From Humulus lupulus (taxonomy: Eukaryota > Streptophyta > Magnoliopsida > Rosales > Cannabaceae), in contig NC_084797.1 of assembly GCF_963169125.1 (NCBI RefSeq), positions 101,829,868 through 101,893,867 on the forward strand: a stretch of 64,000 nt of DNA, in the 5' to 3' direction. Below, in pieces: positions 1-11,390 of this stretch. The translations under genes and the position numbers were made by a program. The notes beneath the pieces were generated by a model, which was not told where the DNA came from, ran no database searches, and saw only the letters and a list, made by a program, of their open reading frames with translations. Position 1 is the first letter of the stretch. Every line of letters begins with the position of its first letter.

Positions 1-1075
1 GTCCACCACGGACCCTCTATTTTCATGGCGAGGAGCCAGGAGGCCAGACGACCTCAAGTTCTTTTCAATGATCAGGGCCTTGACGCTTTTTGCTGCGTCA
101 GACATCCTAGCTAGAGCATTGGACCTCAACACCATGTCTGGTGTTGGAGTCGGACGTAACCAAGGGCCTGAAAAACAGGTCAAGTTTGAGAAAAAATGAA
201 AGAATATACTCTGGGGAAAAGTATCGACCAGCGAAAGATAAGCTCTTACCTCCTCTCGCGAAGGCCAAGTTGTTACTGGCTATGTTCGGAGTAAAGAAGT
301 ACTCCTTATTATAATGCCCCACGTTCAATACATGAGTAGTACCACTCAGGAACGTCCGGCCGGTTTCCTGGTGACAGAAGTGAAAAAAGCCCGTCCCGTT
401 GTGCTGAGGGTTGGACTTGAGGTCAAAAAGGTAATTGACCTCATGAGGTGAAGGTTCTGGCCATTTGTTAAGTTTGTATAGGATATAGAGTGCGGCCAGC
501 ATCCTATATCCATTAGGAGTTATTTGAAAAGGGGCGACACCAAAGTAATTGGCCACCCCCACAAAAAATGGATGAAGAGGGAGATAAGCTCCCGCCTCAA
601 TATGGTATCGGGACCAGGCGCTGTTCGCCCCTCCTGGGCGGTTAGCCCTCTGGTCCGCAGTGGGACGTGTAATGGTTACCCCCATGAGGGGGAATTTTCT
701 GAAGCAGTTGGCAACCATTCGAGGGGTCACCGAACTAGCTGGGGAGGTATACCACTCGACATCAGGCGGATTCCGATGATGAGGACGAGCCCTAGTTTGG
801 ATATTAGGGTCAGGAACAAGATTTTCTCGACCACTGGTCGAGGGAACCCCAGCCTGTGAGCCAGGCTGGGCAGGAGAAGTAGGGTTACTTTCAGACTCGG
901 GCATTTTCTTGCCAGAAGACTTTGAATGGGCCATTGGAGGAGAAGGATGTGGTCTGGAAGAGGCTCGCGAGAAAGGTATCTGGTGAATGCGATCGGTTGG
1001 TTATTCTTCTCACTCGAGCAGCTGGGCGAGGAGGTCGTCGTCGATGGGTCTCTCACCTCCCCACAAATCTGGCAT
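1..1075 (-). pseudogene. Tat-A antisense ORF, N-terminal part (PF04195-like), truncated by window edge
   Basis: This is the antisense ORF typical of some Tat elements, transcribed opposite to gag-pol; its function is unknown. The start aligned with the Tat-C copy is ATG at 1073-1075. Two in-frame stops follow soon after (codons that are Gly and Gln in Tat-C), so an intact reading frame begins only at Met 934. The domain resembling Pfam PF04195 ('putative gypsy type transposon') runs through segments reading YFGVAPFQITPNGYRMLAAL and KWPEPSPHEVNYLFDL. The frame is unbroken where Tat-C has a frameshift. A predicted 82-nt intron covers 168-249, with donor GTAAGA and acceptor TTTTTCAG on the minus strand. 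The downstream exon reads on toward position 1. It is called a pseudogene because of the N-terminal stops, although the PF04195 exon itself is clean. Confidence 0.7.
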
Positions 1076-1907
1076 TAAAGTCTGCAAACAGAAGAATGGG
1101 GAGGTGAGGTTAGAGGATTCTAGAAGGCTTTTAGAATGACGCTGGTCGAGTATAAAAGTTAAGCCTTTATACAACAGCATTCTAACAAGAAACTAAATCT
1201 TTCTACGCGAACAGTTTGAAAAACGGATCAAAGGGTGAAAGTGAAGAGTTTTCCTGAAAAGCTTTTTCAACTCCCCTTAGGGCGGGAAAAATTATTTTTT
1301 CAACTAGCTTAAAAATCGAAATGTTACGTCGGTTTTACGTCCTAAAAAGCATGATCCTGAATTTTAAACTAACTCATAAGCCTACTCTGCCTACAAAAAC
1401 ATTCTATCTACAGGCGCCTAAAAACCAGAAGCCAAGAGACTTAAACAGTACACCATTAAAAAGCATGCACCACGAGAAATTAGAAGCATGGGGTTTCAGT
1501 AACTTACCAGGGAAAATGGTCGTGAAGGTGGAAGAAAGGACTTCGGAAATCAAGGAGCCCACCGTCTAAGTCTTGAAAGCACAAGAGAACGTTCGCCGGA
1601 GAAGGTAAAGCTCTGGTTTTTAGGGTTTTTGGCAGAATAATGGCGTGCGTGAAAAGAAAAGAAATGGCTCTGGTGGTCTTATATAAGTTTGTCTCTGATA
1701 TTAAAAAGGCGTAATCATTAGTTTTCCTTTTTCGAAGTATGGGGGAACGTGATGGCCGTCGAAATTGTTTCTGGGGAACTGAAAAGTCATGATTAGACAG
1801 GAGTGGGTTGCTTTTTTCAAGAACACACGAAGGGTTCTGACACGACAGGAGGGGTTACCGAAGAGTCGTTCGTTCAAAGTTTATTTACTGTTCGTAGTAA
1901 ATAAACT
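1076..1907. other. Tat-A spacer between antisense ORF and 3' LTR
   Basis: Non-coding spacer that matches 20952-21770 of Tat-C. It contains the candidate TATA box and an imperfect palindrome around GTATAAAAG/CTTTATAC. The short plus-strand reading frame at 1321-1569 shows no recognisable protein. Confidence 0.6.
1163..1171 (-). promoter_or_regulatory. Candidate TATA box for the Tat-A antisense ORF
   Basis: TATAAAGGC on the minus strand, about 90 bases upstream of the antisense ORF start. Tat-C has TATAAAAGC at the matching place. No transcript evidence is available. Confidence 0.35.
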
Positions 1908-1919
1908 TTGGGGGGCAAA
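1908..1919 (+). other. Polypurine tract of Tat-A
   Basis: TTGGGGGGCAAA lies directly against the TG that opens the 3' LTR. The same tract precedes the LTRs at 6405 and 21782. In this lineage the tract primes plus-strand DNA synthesis. Confidence 0.8.
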
Positions 1920-2507
1920 TGTTATCCAATAAATTAGCATTTGTGACGTGGCGAATAATCTCTTGACACATGGCTGATACCTGAAGCGTCTGCTAGAGTA
2001 TCGACCAGGAGACACACCAGAAGCAGGACAAGCCTGTCTTTCCCACGACCAGGCTGGTCGGTGGTTCCGCTGGCAAGGCAACATTTATGGGAAGATCTTT
2101 GTGAATCCCGAATTTATCTCATGGAATCTTCTGGATATCCCATTATTCAGGGGATAATATCTGTAACAATATTTTGTAACCCTCCATGAGCCTATAAATA
2201 GCAAGATATAGCTCAAGGGAAGGGACTTTTTCTTGGCTGCTGAATCATAGAGATATAGAATTTCTCCTAGTAAATTTGTATTATTTTGTCAGAAGTGTTG
2301 AAACTCATTGAACCCAAGTTCTCTGATCACACTTTTGGTTCCATATCAATATCATTCTAAGTGGACGTAGGTCATTACCAGATCCTGGGGCCGAACCACT
2401 ATAAATCACTGTGTTTTCTTTGCTTTTGTCATTACGTTATTCTCTTACATTCGTCTATATCATTCATATTTTGACTCCATGTCAGTTGGCCAAATCGTGG
2501 GTCAACA
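1920..2507 (+). repeat. 3' LTR of Tat-A (588 bp)
   Basis: Starts TGTTATCCAATAAATTAG and ends GTGGGTCAACA, with TG/CA ends. It is collinear with the 590-bp LTRs at 8530-9119 and 21782-22371. A promoter-like CCTATAAATAGC lies near 2190, as in the other copies. Confidence 0.9.
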
Positions 2508-2748
2508 GGATGAAATGTCAATCATAACACCAACAGAAACTAAGTTCTCACCAAATGCATTAAAGAGGAGTAACAATAAGGTCAAACCAAATATATATAA
2601 ATAGATTAAAATAAATCTAAGGAAATCAATTGTCTCGAGGATAAAAAAACCTCGTAATGTAAAGTTACTAATAAAATAACAAGAGAAAAAGGAGCAAAAA
2701 ATCCTAAGCCCCGCCAGGCCGCTCTGACGAAGTCACCCCCTCAGCATC

Positions 2749-5373
2749 CTACTCGGTTGTAGTGGAAGTCTCCCCGGTCTTAGAGGGCACCTCTTGTTGA
2801 AGGTGAGCTTTGAACTTCTCCAAAAAGGACTCCCACACCTCCGGCCCCAGGAAGGAAAAGTCACCATCCTGGTTGAAGGCCCAGCAATGATATAGCATGG
2901 CCTCCATGGAGGAGCTGGAAGATGCTCTCTCCGCCACAAGGGCGGCCTTGGCCTCTTCAAGTTCGACCTTCGCAGCGTCCAGGGCGACCTTGGTAGCCTC
3001 GGCCTCCATCAGCTTGGCCCAGGATGCCTCCTGGTCAGCCTGCGCAGCAACCAAGGCGGCCTGCGCGACCATCTTGCTTTCCTGGGCAGCTTTGGCATCC
3101 TGCTCCTGTTGTCGAGCGGACGTGAGGGCAGCCTGGTGCTCGCCCCTGATCTCGTCAATCCTGGCGCTAGACCGAGATATGCTTTGATGGAGAGCCAAAG
3201 CCGCCTGCAAGATAAAAAGATAATAAGGCAAGTGCTTTAGAAAAAGTAAAGAGAACCAGTGGTAAAGCAAACTTACCGTGAGGGTCATCCCCAGTGAAGA
3301 CTCCATAACATTCTCGGGGCTCCTCGTCTTAATCTCCCGCAAGTCCCTCGGGGTGGCGTTGTAGCAGTGGTCCACCATGTAGGTCGTGGTTTTTTAAACC
3401 GTCCCGCGAAAGGCCTCAGGGATTTTCTCCAAGGCCTGAGCGTTAACCGGGACGCGCACGGTGGAAGTTAGAGCTGGCAAGGTCCCGGTTGGTACCTCAA
3501 GTCCCAGCTGGAGACAGGAGGTCGCGGGGGAGGTGGAGCCATCTTCTCTATGGCAGGAGGGGACGGAGGCACCTTCTCTATGGCGGAAGGACCCTGGCCC
3601 TTCCCCTTGGTAGGAGACTTGGAGCTGGTCCCGGGGGGAGGAGTTTTCTTGGTCAGCCGGAGCCTCTTCACCAAGGGTCCAGACGACCCGGAGGAAGGAT
3701 TTCCCCCCTGAAACATAGATTGCAGAATGTTGTCCCCGGGCTGCGACATCTCCTCGCCTGAAACAAAGAACAAAGCGTCAGTATGCATGTAAAAATATTT
3801 GATTGCAAAACAAAAAAATCTAAAGTATGTATTGAAAAAGGTCCTACCCTCTGAGCTAGAGGAGGAGTCTATTGTCAAGACCTCCGGCCCTGGAGCTTCT
3901 ACGGGGGAGTCTAAGATAATGACTTCACGAATGAGAGGAGGCTCTGGGTCCAGATCCGCCTCAGGACTGGACTCCTCTACATACTGCCAAAGCCCCGGAG
4001 CTACTACACCCTCCAGAAGGGAGGGCCACGATCTAAGGTTGGTCCCGTACTCCTCCAAGATGGCCGACCTAAAGGCCAGGGTATTATCTACTACTACAGT
4101 ACCCCTAGGGCAGCCCATATCATAACGCAACACTAACTGGTCAACACACTAGAGTAGAGTGAAGTTACGATCTGGGTTGTTTCGGTGGCGGTGAACGAGT
4201 TGGCTGGGGTTAAACCTAGCAAGCCGTAGGTCTGCGGCGGCCTAATCTAAATCCCTAAACAAGTAAGGGCTACCTTGGCCGGAGGGGCCGGCTACTGCCC
4301 CGGACTGGGTCCGCTCCGCATTGGCCTTCTGGGTGACCTCAAGAGCCCGCTTCCGGCGCACGAGGGGCACCTCGTCTTCCTCATCCGTGTCATCATCCGC
4401 GGCCTCCTCCTCGGGGATGGGCGCCATCTCGCGAGCTTCGGGGATGATTCGTGGCCTCCTCAAGGCCAGAGTCTAGCCCGGAGAAATTAACTTACATGCC
4501 AGCATCGTCTCATCAGACACGAGCTGGCGGTAGTCTTTTTCACTTGGGGGAGCCCCGCCAAGGTTTCGTATTGACCTCCGAGGATCACCGATTTAGCCGT
4601 CCTCGCAAAAATATCTTCACGATAGTATTCAAGTCAATAACGAATGGAAAGAAACTAATCAGCGAAGATCTCGCGAGCTGAGGTTAGAAAGAACTTACAA
4701 GGACGGTTAAAGTAAGGTGTTCGCTGTTGCGAAACCCCGTCAACATGAAGAATTGATCCTTGAAGTCGTTGGGATGGCTGGGCAGCTCGATGACCGCGGA
4801 AGAGTTGGGAAAACGGGTCAGGTAGTAGAACCCGTCACCTCACCCCTGTTAATCCGGGTTGGCTTTGAGGCAGAAAAAGTAGAGGATGTCCGCGGGTGTA
4901 GGGACCTCCCATTCCTACTTCAGAAACAGGTACTTCAACCCCGCTAATAGACAGTAGGAGTTAGGGGGGAGTTGAAAGGGGGCCAGCTTCACGAAGTTCA
5001 TGAAATTCGCGAAGTACTGGACCAGGGGAAGAAAGGCCCTGGCCTTGAGGTGTTCGTCGCTCCAGGCCGCAAACTCCTCATCAAGTGGTGCGCAGCTCCG
5101 CTCACCCTCAAGGGGAGGACGAGCGACCAGAGCACCCTTCCCTATCTCGATGTTGTGGGAAAGCATGATCTTATTGACTTTCCCCTGGGTTGTAACCTTC
5201 GAGGCAATCTTCTTAGCCCCGAAAAAGGCGTCAGGTCCCACCTCGACCTCCTTCTCCACGGTGGGACCGAAGTGGGGGATTGGGGAGTCTGTTGCCACAT
5301 CTTTCCCCTTGCTGGCCTACTGGGATGACGAGCTGCCGATACTCTTCTTGGGCATACTCTTCCTGGGTCCCAT
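2749..5373 (-). pseudogene. Tat-B antisense ORF (PF04195-like domain plus coiled coil), multi-exon
   Basis: Read right to left. The start is ATG at 5371-5373, just after a plausible acceptor (TTCGTTAG). An in-frame TAG follows about 18 codons in. Then comes the PF04195-like stretch (5298-4915, with FVKLAPFQLPPNSYCLLAGL) and a second stop before the EWEVPTPADILYFF segment. An acidic segment at 4463-4242 and a Ser/Pro-rich part at 4133-3468 follow, the latter interrupted by an intron-like stretch around 3760-3850. The end is an Ala/Glu/Gln-rich coiled coil (about 3200-2900) with a tail reading NQDGDFSFLG and a stop at 2749. The tail matches the NQGADFSYL tail of the Tat-C copy. Splice-like junctions and stops make the exact exon set uncertain. 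Function unknown. Confidence 0.6.
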
Positions 5374-5381
5374 CTGGTCGC

Positions 5382-5914
5382 CTAACGAACAAAGATGAAG
5401 AAAGTTTAGAAAAGGCAACCTAAGCATAAAAAAGAGTCTAGCGCGAAGAATGGTTTCCTTTACACGGGCTGACATAATCTCAGCCCGCGGCGAGTGAGAC
5501 CATGCGCTTCTATGAACATGCGCCTGTGCTCCCAACGGGTCCCCGATTGCTCGGGATCCGTGTGTCAGGAGGGACAGGATAATGTTTGCATTGGAGGGAA
5601 AGTTTCAGAAGGCAAAACCGCCTGGAAAGCGTGGCCCCTAAGCTACCCAGTTTTTGCACCCCAGAAACTTGTTGCCTTCCCCTCTCCAAACAGGCATTTA
5701 AAAAGATTACCTAGAAAAATCACCCCAGAATTTTGTCCTATGTGTCATGTTCCTAAGCATTCTCTTTCCTATGGTCGATAACCCTAGGATAAAAACCTAT
5801 GCACAAAATACCAGCCAAAAATAAAAACAACCTACAGTATGCGGCTACGAAGGGAGTTTACCTAAGCTAAGAAAAATGGAAACATTTAAAGCATACAGTA
5901 GGCAGAGGACTTAC
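5382..5914 (-). other. Predicted 5'-UTR intron of the Tat-B antisense transcript
   Basis: On the minus strand the donor is CTTCT|GTAAGT at 5914 and the acceptor is TTCGTTAG|GCGACC at 5382, placed 8 nt before the ATG. The interval is 533 nt. The splice signals are seen in the sequence; splicing is inferred. Confidence 0.4.
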
Positions 5915-6130
5915 AGAAGCTTTTTGCTGCGTAAAAACTGAAAAGTGCGTAGGAGTTGGAATCCTGGTGGAATCTTCGAAACCGGAGTCACGGAGAAATC
6001 CTCGTGTTTGGAACTCAGGAAAGTCTGGAACAGTGACCGGAAGGAAAAAGGGTTTTGAAACTGAGAAGAGAGAAGAAAGAAGATGAGAAATTTTTTCAAA
6101 TAAAAGGTGGCTCATGCGAAAGGTGGCCAA

Positions 6131-6140
6131 CCTTATATAT
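6131..6140 (-). promoter_or_regulatory. Candidate TATA box for the Tat-B antisense transcript
   Basis: ATATATAAGG on the minus strand, about 220 bases upstream of the predicted 5'-UTR donor site. It is consistent with an antisense promoter between the LTR and the antisense ORF. Confidence 0.3.
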
Positions 6141-6391
6141 ACGTAAAAGGCAAAAGAATGAGGGATGTTCGATCGTCTTGATGTGGGATACGAGGGTCAT
6201 AACTCAAAAGACGAAATGACGGTCGAAGATAGGCTAGGCCATTTAATGCGGTTCTCGGAAGACGGATTGTCACCAACCACGATGCTCCACGTGTCTGATA
6301 CCAGCGCAATGGGTGGAACATGAAGAGTCAACAAGGTAGCCTAAAAGCCCCCACTGTGGCCATAGATGACGTCATATGCCATGAGCAAGGG

Positions 6392-6404
6392 CTTGGGGGG
6401 CAAA
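6392..6404 (+). other. Polypurine tract of Tat-B
   Basis: CTTGGGGGGCAAA lies directly upstream of the LTR start, the same tract type as in Tat-A and Tat-C. Confidence 0.8.
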
Positions 6405-7170
6405 TGTACGCCCTAAACATCCACGGGTTATTAGCGAGCTTAATCCTATCTGCCACGTGGAAGCCACCTACCCGGAGCTGCTGTTACGAGTCTCTACCTC
6501 TTTAGATCGAGGTAGTCAAAGGTTTAGTAAGAATACTCGAAGGCATCGGGTTAGCAGTGTGGGCACCACGAGCTGTGACTACATCAAGCTCGAGGTACGA
6601 CCTGGAGCTGACACCTCCGACCCTTTATAAAGTCAACCACGCAATGTAAACATGGGCATATCAGACATCATTTGTCTACTCCATTCCTAAATTCTCGGAC
6701 ACGCGGCATAAACGTGCGTGTTCAGGCACCCCACGACTGGTTTGGGCCATGCGGCCCATTATCCCCTTACCTATTGATTAGACAACACTTCATTGTCAGG
6801 TTTTAGGAATTAATCATAAGTGTCACAGAAGTGACATGATGGGTAAGAAGGTCACGGGATGACCCCCTTTGCCAACGCCCAGGTGTTTTCTCCCTATAAA
6901 TATGGAGACCCTGGACATTGCAAAGGGTTGGCTTCTAATTTTTAAAGAAACACCCTGTGAGGAATACCAGAGATATATCAATAATATTGACTGGTGGACT
7001 AGAGGAATTTTAACCTTCGAACCACCTAAAAGGAAAGGAGTTATAACCTTCCCCCTAAACTATTCTCGCCAGTTTAACACATAAATATTTACATATTACG
7101 GTTCATTATCTAGCACTAATCCTTCTCGTTTATTCATATAATTATCTGTTGTCGAAGAACCGCGTCAACA
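6405..7170 (+). repeat. 3' LTR of Tat-B (766 bp)
   Basis: Starts TGTACGCCCTAAAC right after the polypurine tract and ends CGCGTCAACA. A TATAAATA box at 6895-6902 is a plausible LTR promoter. The end resembles the GTCAACA end of the Tat-A and Tat-C LTRs. Confidence 0.8.
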
Positions 7171-8529
7171 GTTAACCATTCAAACTCTCTGTTAAAGTTG
7201 AATTTCTATAGAATCCATGGCTTTTTGAGGTGTTATTGAACCTTTTAGCTCAAGAATTGAAATTGGAGTTTTGATGAGTTTTAAGACTAGATTCTTGCTG
7301 GGTTTTGCTGTTGGGAAGATGTTAGAACTGTAGTGGTAATTGAATTATAGTTTGAGGGTGAAATTGGGTTAGTTGGATTGAATTTAGCTACTAGAAAGTG
7401 TGAAAAATCTAGGTTCGGATGGCCAAGTCGTGGCTCTGTTCTTGAGGTGTCACGATTCAGCTTGAACCCAGGCCTTGGGAGGTCTCTGCCTGGGAGGCAC
7501 GCCACGACCCTCAAAGGAAAGTCACGGCCCACATCCCTTCAACATAGGGGGAGGCTCTCATATAGGAGGGGGCACGCCACGACCCTCAAGGTCTGGTTGC
7601 GGCCCACCTGGGCATTTTTGGCCTTGGGGAGTTTTTAAAAATGGGAACCTTTGCCTTAGGGCTCGGGATTGACTTCACTACTCGGTTTAGTGGAACTCAA
7701 GGCCCAAGAGGCTAGGACTCAGTCTGGAAGCCTTTATTTAATTGTTATCAATGGAATCCTATATTATGGTTGTGACTAGGTTATCACTAGGGGCTCAGAA
7801 CCGAGATCGTGCTCGAGGGTCGTTCTTATTTTACGTTATACTTGGACCTGAGGTAAGAAAACTGCACCCAATACGTGTTATATGTGATTAGGACTTGGCC
7901 CGAATGCTATCAATTATTATGATTAGGGCTTGGGCCCCTGAGAACGTTTATGTTTAAGCTATTGTTTCACATGTTGATTGATCCTACTTAAATATTCTAT
8001 ACCTGCTTAAGTGTTTCATGTTTTTTGTGTGAATTATGTGGTAGGGCCTGAGGCCCCATTAAATAGGAATGATTAGTATTTTCGAATACCTGGATCAGGG
8101 CTTGACTTATTAGTCAATGACGGCAAAAGCGCATTGCATGCTGGTCAAAAGGCTTAGGCATAAACCAACAATGTACTATTATGTTGGCCGACCCTATGGT
8201 CGTTGAAAAAAAAGCCAAAGGTGTTGGGCTAGCTCTATGGGTAGTTACTCAGAGTTAAGGGCGAGGGCCCCAGGTGACTATATATGGTCACACAGCTAGG
8301 GCATGGGCCCTGGGGTTGGCTCTATGGTCAACTATTCAGGGTAGCTGCCCCAAAATTGGTCCAATGACCATTTGTTTGTAACTGATTGATTGTATCTATA
8401 GATTATTATAGTTGGAAATGCTAGGTAAGTATCTGGGATTCTGTATTGTTCTATTTATGCACATGTTTAGTTTTCTTGCTGAGCCTTGGCTCACGGGTGC
8501 TTTGTGGTGCAGGTAATGGGAATGGAAAG
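7171..8529 (+). repeat. Tekay-type LTR, left fragment (host of Tat-C insertion)
   Basis: This is the middle part of a Tekay-family LTR lacking its 5' end. It carries the block GGCTCACGGGTGCT followed by GCAGGTAA (8489-8515) that is shared by every Tekay LTR in the window. It ends at 8529 in GAAAG, the target duplication of Tat-C. The LTR continues at 22377 and ends at 22741. A GC-rich cassette at about 7420-7600 contains repeated GGCACGCCACGACC. Reading frames here are LTR noise. Confidence 0.75.
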
Positions 8530-9119
8530 TGTTATCCAAAAAATTAGCATTGGTGACGTGGCAAGTGATCCCTGGACACGTGGCTGACACTTGGAAACAT
8601 TATGCTAGAGTATCGACCAGAAGACACATTAGAAGCAGGGCGAACCTGTCTTACCTGCGACCAGTCTGGTCGATAGCTCCGCATACAAGGCAACATTAAT
8701 GGGAAGATCTTTGTGAATCCCGAATTTATCTCACACAATCTCCTGAGTATCCGATTATTCAGGAAAGAATATCTGTAACAATCTTTTGTAATCCCCCTTG
8801 AGCCTATAAATAGCAAGAGATAGCTCAAGGGAGAGGAATTTTGGCTTTTGAATCATTCGAGACTATAGTAATTCTCCTAGTAATATTGTATTATTCTTCA
8901 GAGATTAGTGAAACTCATTGAACCCAAGTTCTTTGATCACTCATCTGATTTTTATATCAATATCAACCTAAGTGGACGTAGGTCATTACCAGATCCTGGG
9001 GCCGAACCACTATAAAATACTGTGTCTTATTTACTTTTGTCATTACATTCTTCTCATTACTTTCATTCATATCAAGCATATTCTGACTCCATGTCAGTTG
9101 GCCAAATCGTGGGTCAACA
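8530..9119 (+). repeat. 5' LTR of Tat-C (590 bp)
   Basis: TG/CA ends; starts TGTTATCCAAAAAATTAG and ends GTGGGTCAACA. A TATAAATAG box at 8805-8813 is the likely LTR promoter. Same length as the 3' LTR. Confidence 0.93.
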
Positions 9120-9122
9120 TTC

Positions 9123-9140
9123 TGGTGCTTTCGTTGAGAG
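9123..9140 (+). other. Primer-binding site of Tat-C
   Basis: TGGTGCTTTCGTTGAGAG begins 3 bases after the LTR. The TGG pairs with a tRNA CCA end. Tat-D and Tat-E carry TGGTGCTTTCATTGAGAG at the same place, so this is the lineage's primer site. I did not identify the tRNA. Confidence 0.7.
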
Positions 9141-9167
9141 CTTGATTCAACGTTGTTGAGAAAATTA

Positions 9168-11390
9168 ATGGCGAAAGCTGGAAAGAAAACTGGACAGGCG
9201 GCCGCCGCTGCACCATCAAACCCACCACCTCCTCCTCCTCCTGCAAGCATGGCAGAGGATGAGCCACAGCTGGACTTTGAGGAGGAGGAAATGGATGATG
9301 CAACGCTGAAGAGTACCCTGGGCGCGTTGCAGGAGGAACTGGCTAGTCTGAGGGCCAGTCAGGAGACTGCCGCTGAAGTTATGGCGCGGCAGCAGCAGGA
9401 GATTGAGCAGCAGCGCGCGGAATTGAGCGAAAGGCAGGCGGAGGCAGATCGCCGCCAGAGCGAAGCCATGGCAGCCCTCGAGGCAGCCTTGCTATTGGCT
9501 AGAAATCAGGCTGCACCTGCCTCGCAGCCTGACCAACCGGTGAATGGACCACCCCAGAGGGGTCCTAATCCAAGCCCACCGATCCAGCCTTCGAGTCCGC
9601 AAAGGTCCGAGCAGCCTCAGATGCCCCATGATGATGTCCCACCGGATCCTGAGGCACAGCCACCATCCCAAGCTGCTCGGGGTAATCCCCCGCAATAGAG
9701 GCAGAATAGGGCCGAGCATCAGCCTCGCAGCCCTAGACGCCGTAGGGATGATGGGCCGAACCTGCCGAACAGAGGACAGTACCCTCCTGGCAACAGGAGG
9801 GACTCAGAGTTAGGCTCTGCGGTCCGGGGCCCCCCACGGCACGATGATGCACAGGGACACCACGACTAGCGCAGGCCACCCTCTAACGCTCAGGACGGTT
9901 CAGCCAGGAACGGACATCGAGGGAACAGTCGATCTCATCATAGCCAGTCGAGGTTCAGAGATGGCCACGGATATAATGAGGCCGACTCAGGGAAAGGAAA
10001 TGCCGGTGGGAGGAATGAAGAAAGAGGTAAAGGCAGGAGCCAGGTACCTCAAGATGACCAACCAAATAGACAGGATGCTGGGGGGCGGCCCAGACAAAAT
10101 AATGTCTTCAACCGGCTCGGGGGTAGCGAGCAGCGGAGAAGAGAAGAGGACCTAAGAGATGTACTCAATGATCACCGTGAGAGGCATGGCGAGAATGTCC
10201 CCCCGGCAATGAAGGCCACAGCGATTCCTGCCGCTGTACAGGCCCAGATAGACGCCCTCAACTAGGCAGTGCAACAGCTGGTCGAGGGAAGGACTTCTTA
10301 CATCGACCACGATAGGAGGAAAGGCACTCCTTTCGTACAAAGGATAGCTAATGCCGAAACTCCCAGCAAATTCAAGATGCCTACGCTCCCAAACTTTGAC
10401 GAATATGGAGACCCAGTCTCGCATGTCAATAAGTTTGAGATTCAGATGGACATTCAGAAAGTGTCCGAAGATGCTCGGTGCAGGATCTTCCCTACAACAC
10501 TTTCTGAAGTTGCGCAGGAGTGGTTCTTCAAATTCCCTCCCGCATGCATCGTTTCCTGGGAAATGTTCATACGGGAGTTCTACGGACAGTTCTATGCTGG
10601 TCGTATACACCCAACCGAAGCAAACCAGCTAGTCGAAATTCGCCAGCAGGATGGGGAGTCAGTGAAAGACTACATCCAACGTTTTATGCGAGCAGCAGCT
10701 GGAGCGAAGACGGTCGGGGACGAAGGGAAGATGATGGCCATAACTGCAGGAGAAAAACGACGTTCTCCCCTCTGAAAGAGTCTCCGAAAGGAAGGGGTGA
10801 GAACTACCCAAGAATTTTTGATCGAGCTAATCTCTATATCAAGCTTGAAGAAGCCATTGCCGATGATGGAAAGCCCTCAGGCAAGGATAAGAAGGCTTTT
10901 GAACCCGCCAATGGGTCCAAACCTAGTGGCAACGGCAAAGGCAACGGGAACGGCAACGGTAATGGCAAGAACGGTGGAAAATGGCCGTATAACGAGCCCT
11001 CCACCTCCGACAACAAACGAGCCAAGGGTAATCGTTATGAACCTCGGTTCACTAACTACAATGCCCTGGTTGAGTCTCGGGGAGAGGTTTACCAGGCCAC
11101 AAGTTCCAGTATGCCTTACAAGAAACCTGGGCCCATTCGAAAGGACATTTCGAAAAGAGACACCACCAAGTTCTGTCGTTACCATAATGACTACGGACAT
11201 GACACTAATGAATCCAACCAGTTAAAGGACGAAATCGAGTTCCTTATTAGACAAGGACACTTGAGAAGGTACGTACAGGCCTCGGGAAATTCCCAACGAG
11301 AAGCTCCGGGTGGGAACGAGCAGGCGCCCACACGCCAACACTCGCCACCATTACAGCCTGCCCCCATGGCTGGAACACTCTTAACCATTT
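9168..11390 (+). pseudogene. Tat-C gag (capsid/nucleocapsid), broken
   Basis: The Gag polyprotein would form the cytoplasmic particle that packages element RNA. ATG 9168 follows the primer site. The N-terminal part is Ala/Pro-rich and then a Glu/Gln coiled coil (about 9290-9500). The retrotransposon gag domain follows (about 10360-10770, with EANQLVEIRQQDGESVKDY). After a Gly/Asn run (10925-10980) comes a degenerate zinc-knuckle-like motif CRYHNDYGHDTNESNQLKDE near 11170; the Tat-D copy has Cys where this one has Ser. TAG stops at 9696, 9867 and 10263 and TGA at 10773 break the frame. A one-base loss in the T run at 10815-10819 shifts it. The same frame otherwise runs through, so this is one decayed gene. 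The gag/protease boundary is approximate. Confidence 0.85.

Larger units (their letters stand above)
1..2507 (+). mobile_element. Tat-A: 3' end of a Tat-lineage Ty3/gypsy retrotransposon
   Basis: The element enters from the left edge and ends at its 3' LTR. Order on the plus strand: antisense ORF, spacer, polypurine tract, LTR. It belongs to the same family as Tat-C: bases 1-1919 match 19865-21781 nearly throughout, and the LTR matches the Tat-C LTRs. It lies in the pol-to-antisense-ORF spacer of Tat-B, whose sequence resumes at 2508. The right-hand target duplication would be GGATG (2508-2512); its partner is outside the window. Confidence 0.85.
5374..6391. other. Tat-B spacer between antisense ORF and LTR
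   Basis: Holds the predicted 5'-UTR intron, a possible untranslated leader and a TATA-like motif. Minus-strand reading frames at 5867-6130 and 6133-6321 have no recognisable product. Confidence 0.5.
2508..7170 (+). mobile_element. Tat-B: 3' half of a second Tat-lineage retrotransposon
   Basis: Holds an antisense ORF (minus strand), a spacer, a polypurine tract and a 766-bp 3' LTR. The LTR sequence differs from Tat-A and Tat-C apart from the TG start and the GTCAACA end, so this is another family of the same lineage. The left part is cut off by the Tat-A insertion. The right LTR ends exactly where Tekay-type LTR sequence begins (7171), so Tat-B probably inserted into that LTR as well. The other end lies outside the window. 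Confidence 0.8.

Noticed and set aside
2897..3187. Plus-strand Ala/Ser-rich frame
   Set aside because: Mirror of the real minus-strand coiled coil of the Tat-B antisense ORF.
10520..10765. Apparent early start of the second gag frame
   Set aside because: The first 80 or so codons of that frame are a shadow of the gag domain in the main frame; the true frame switches only at the T run near 10819.
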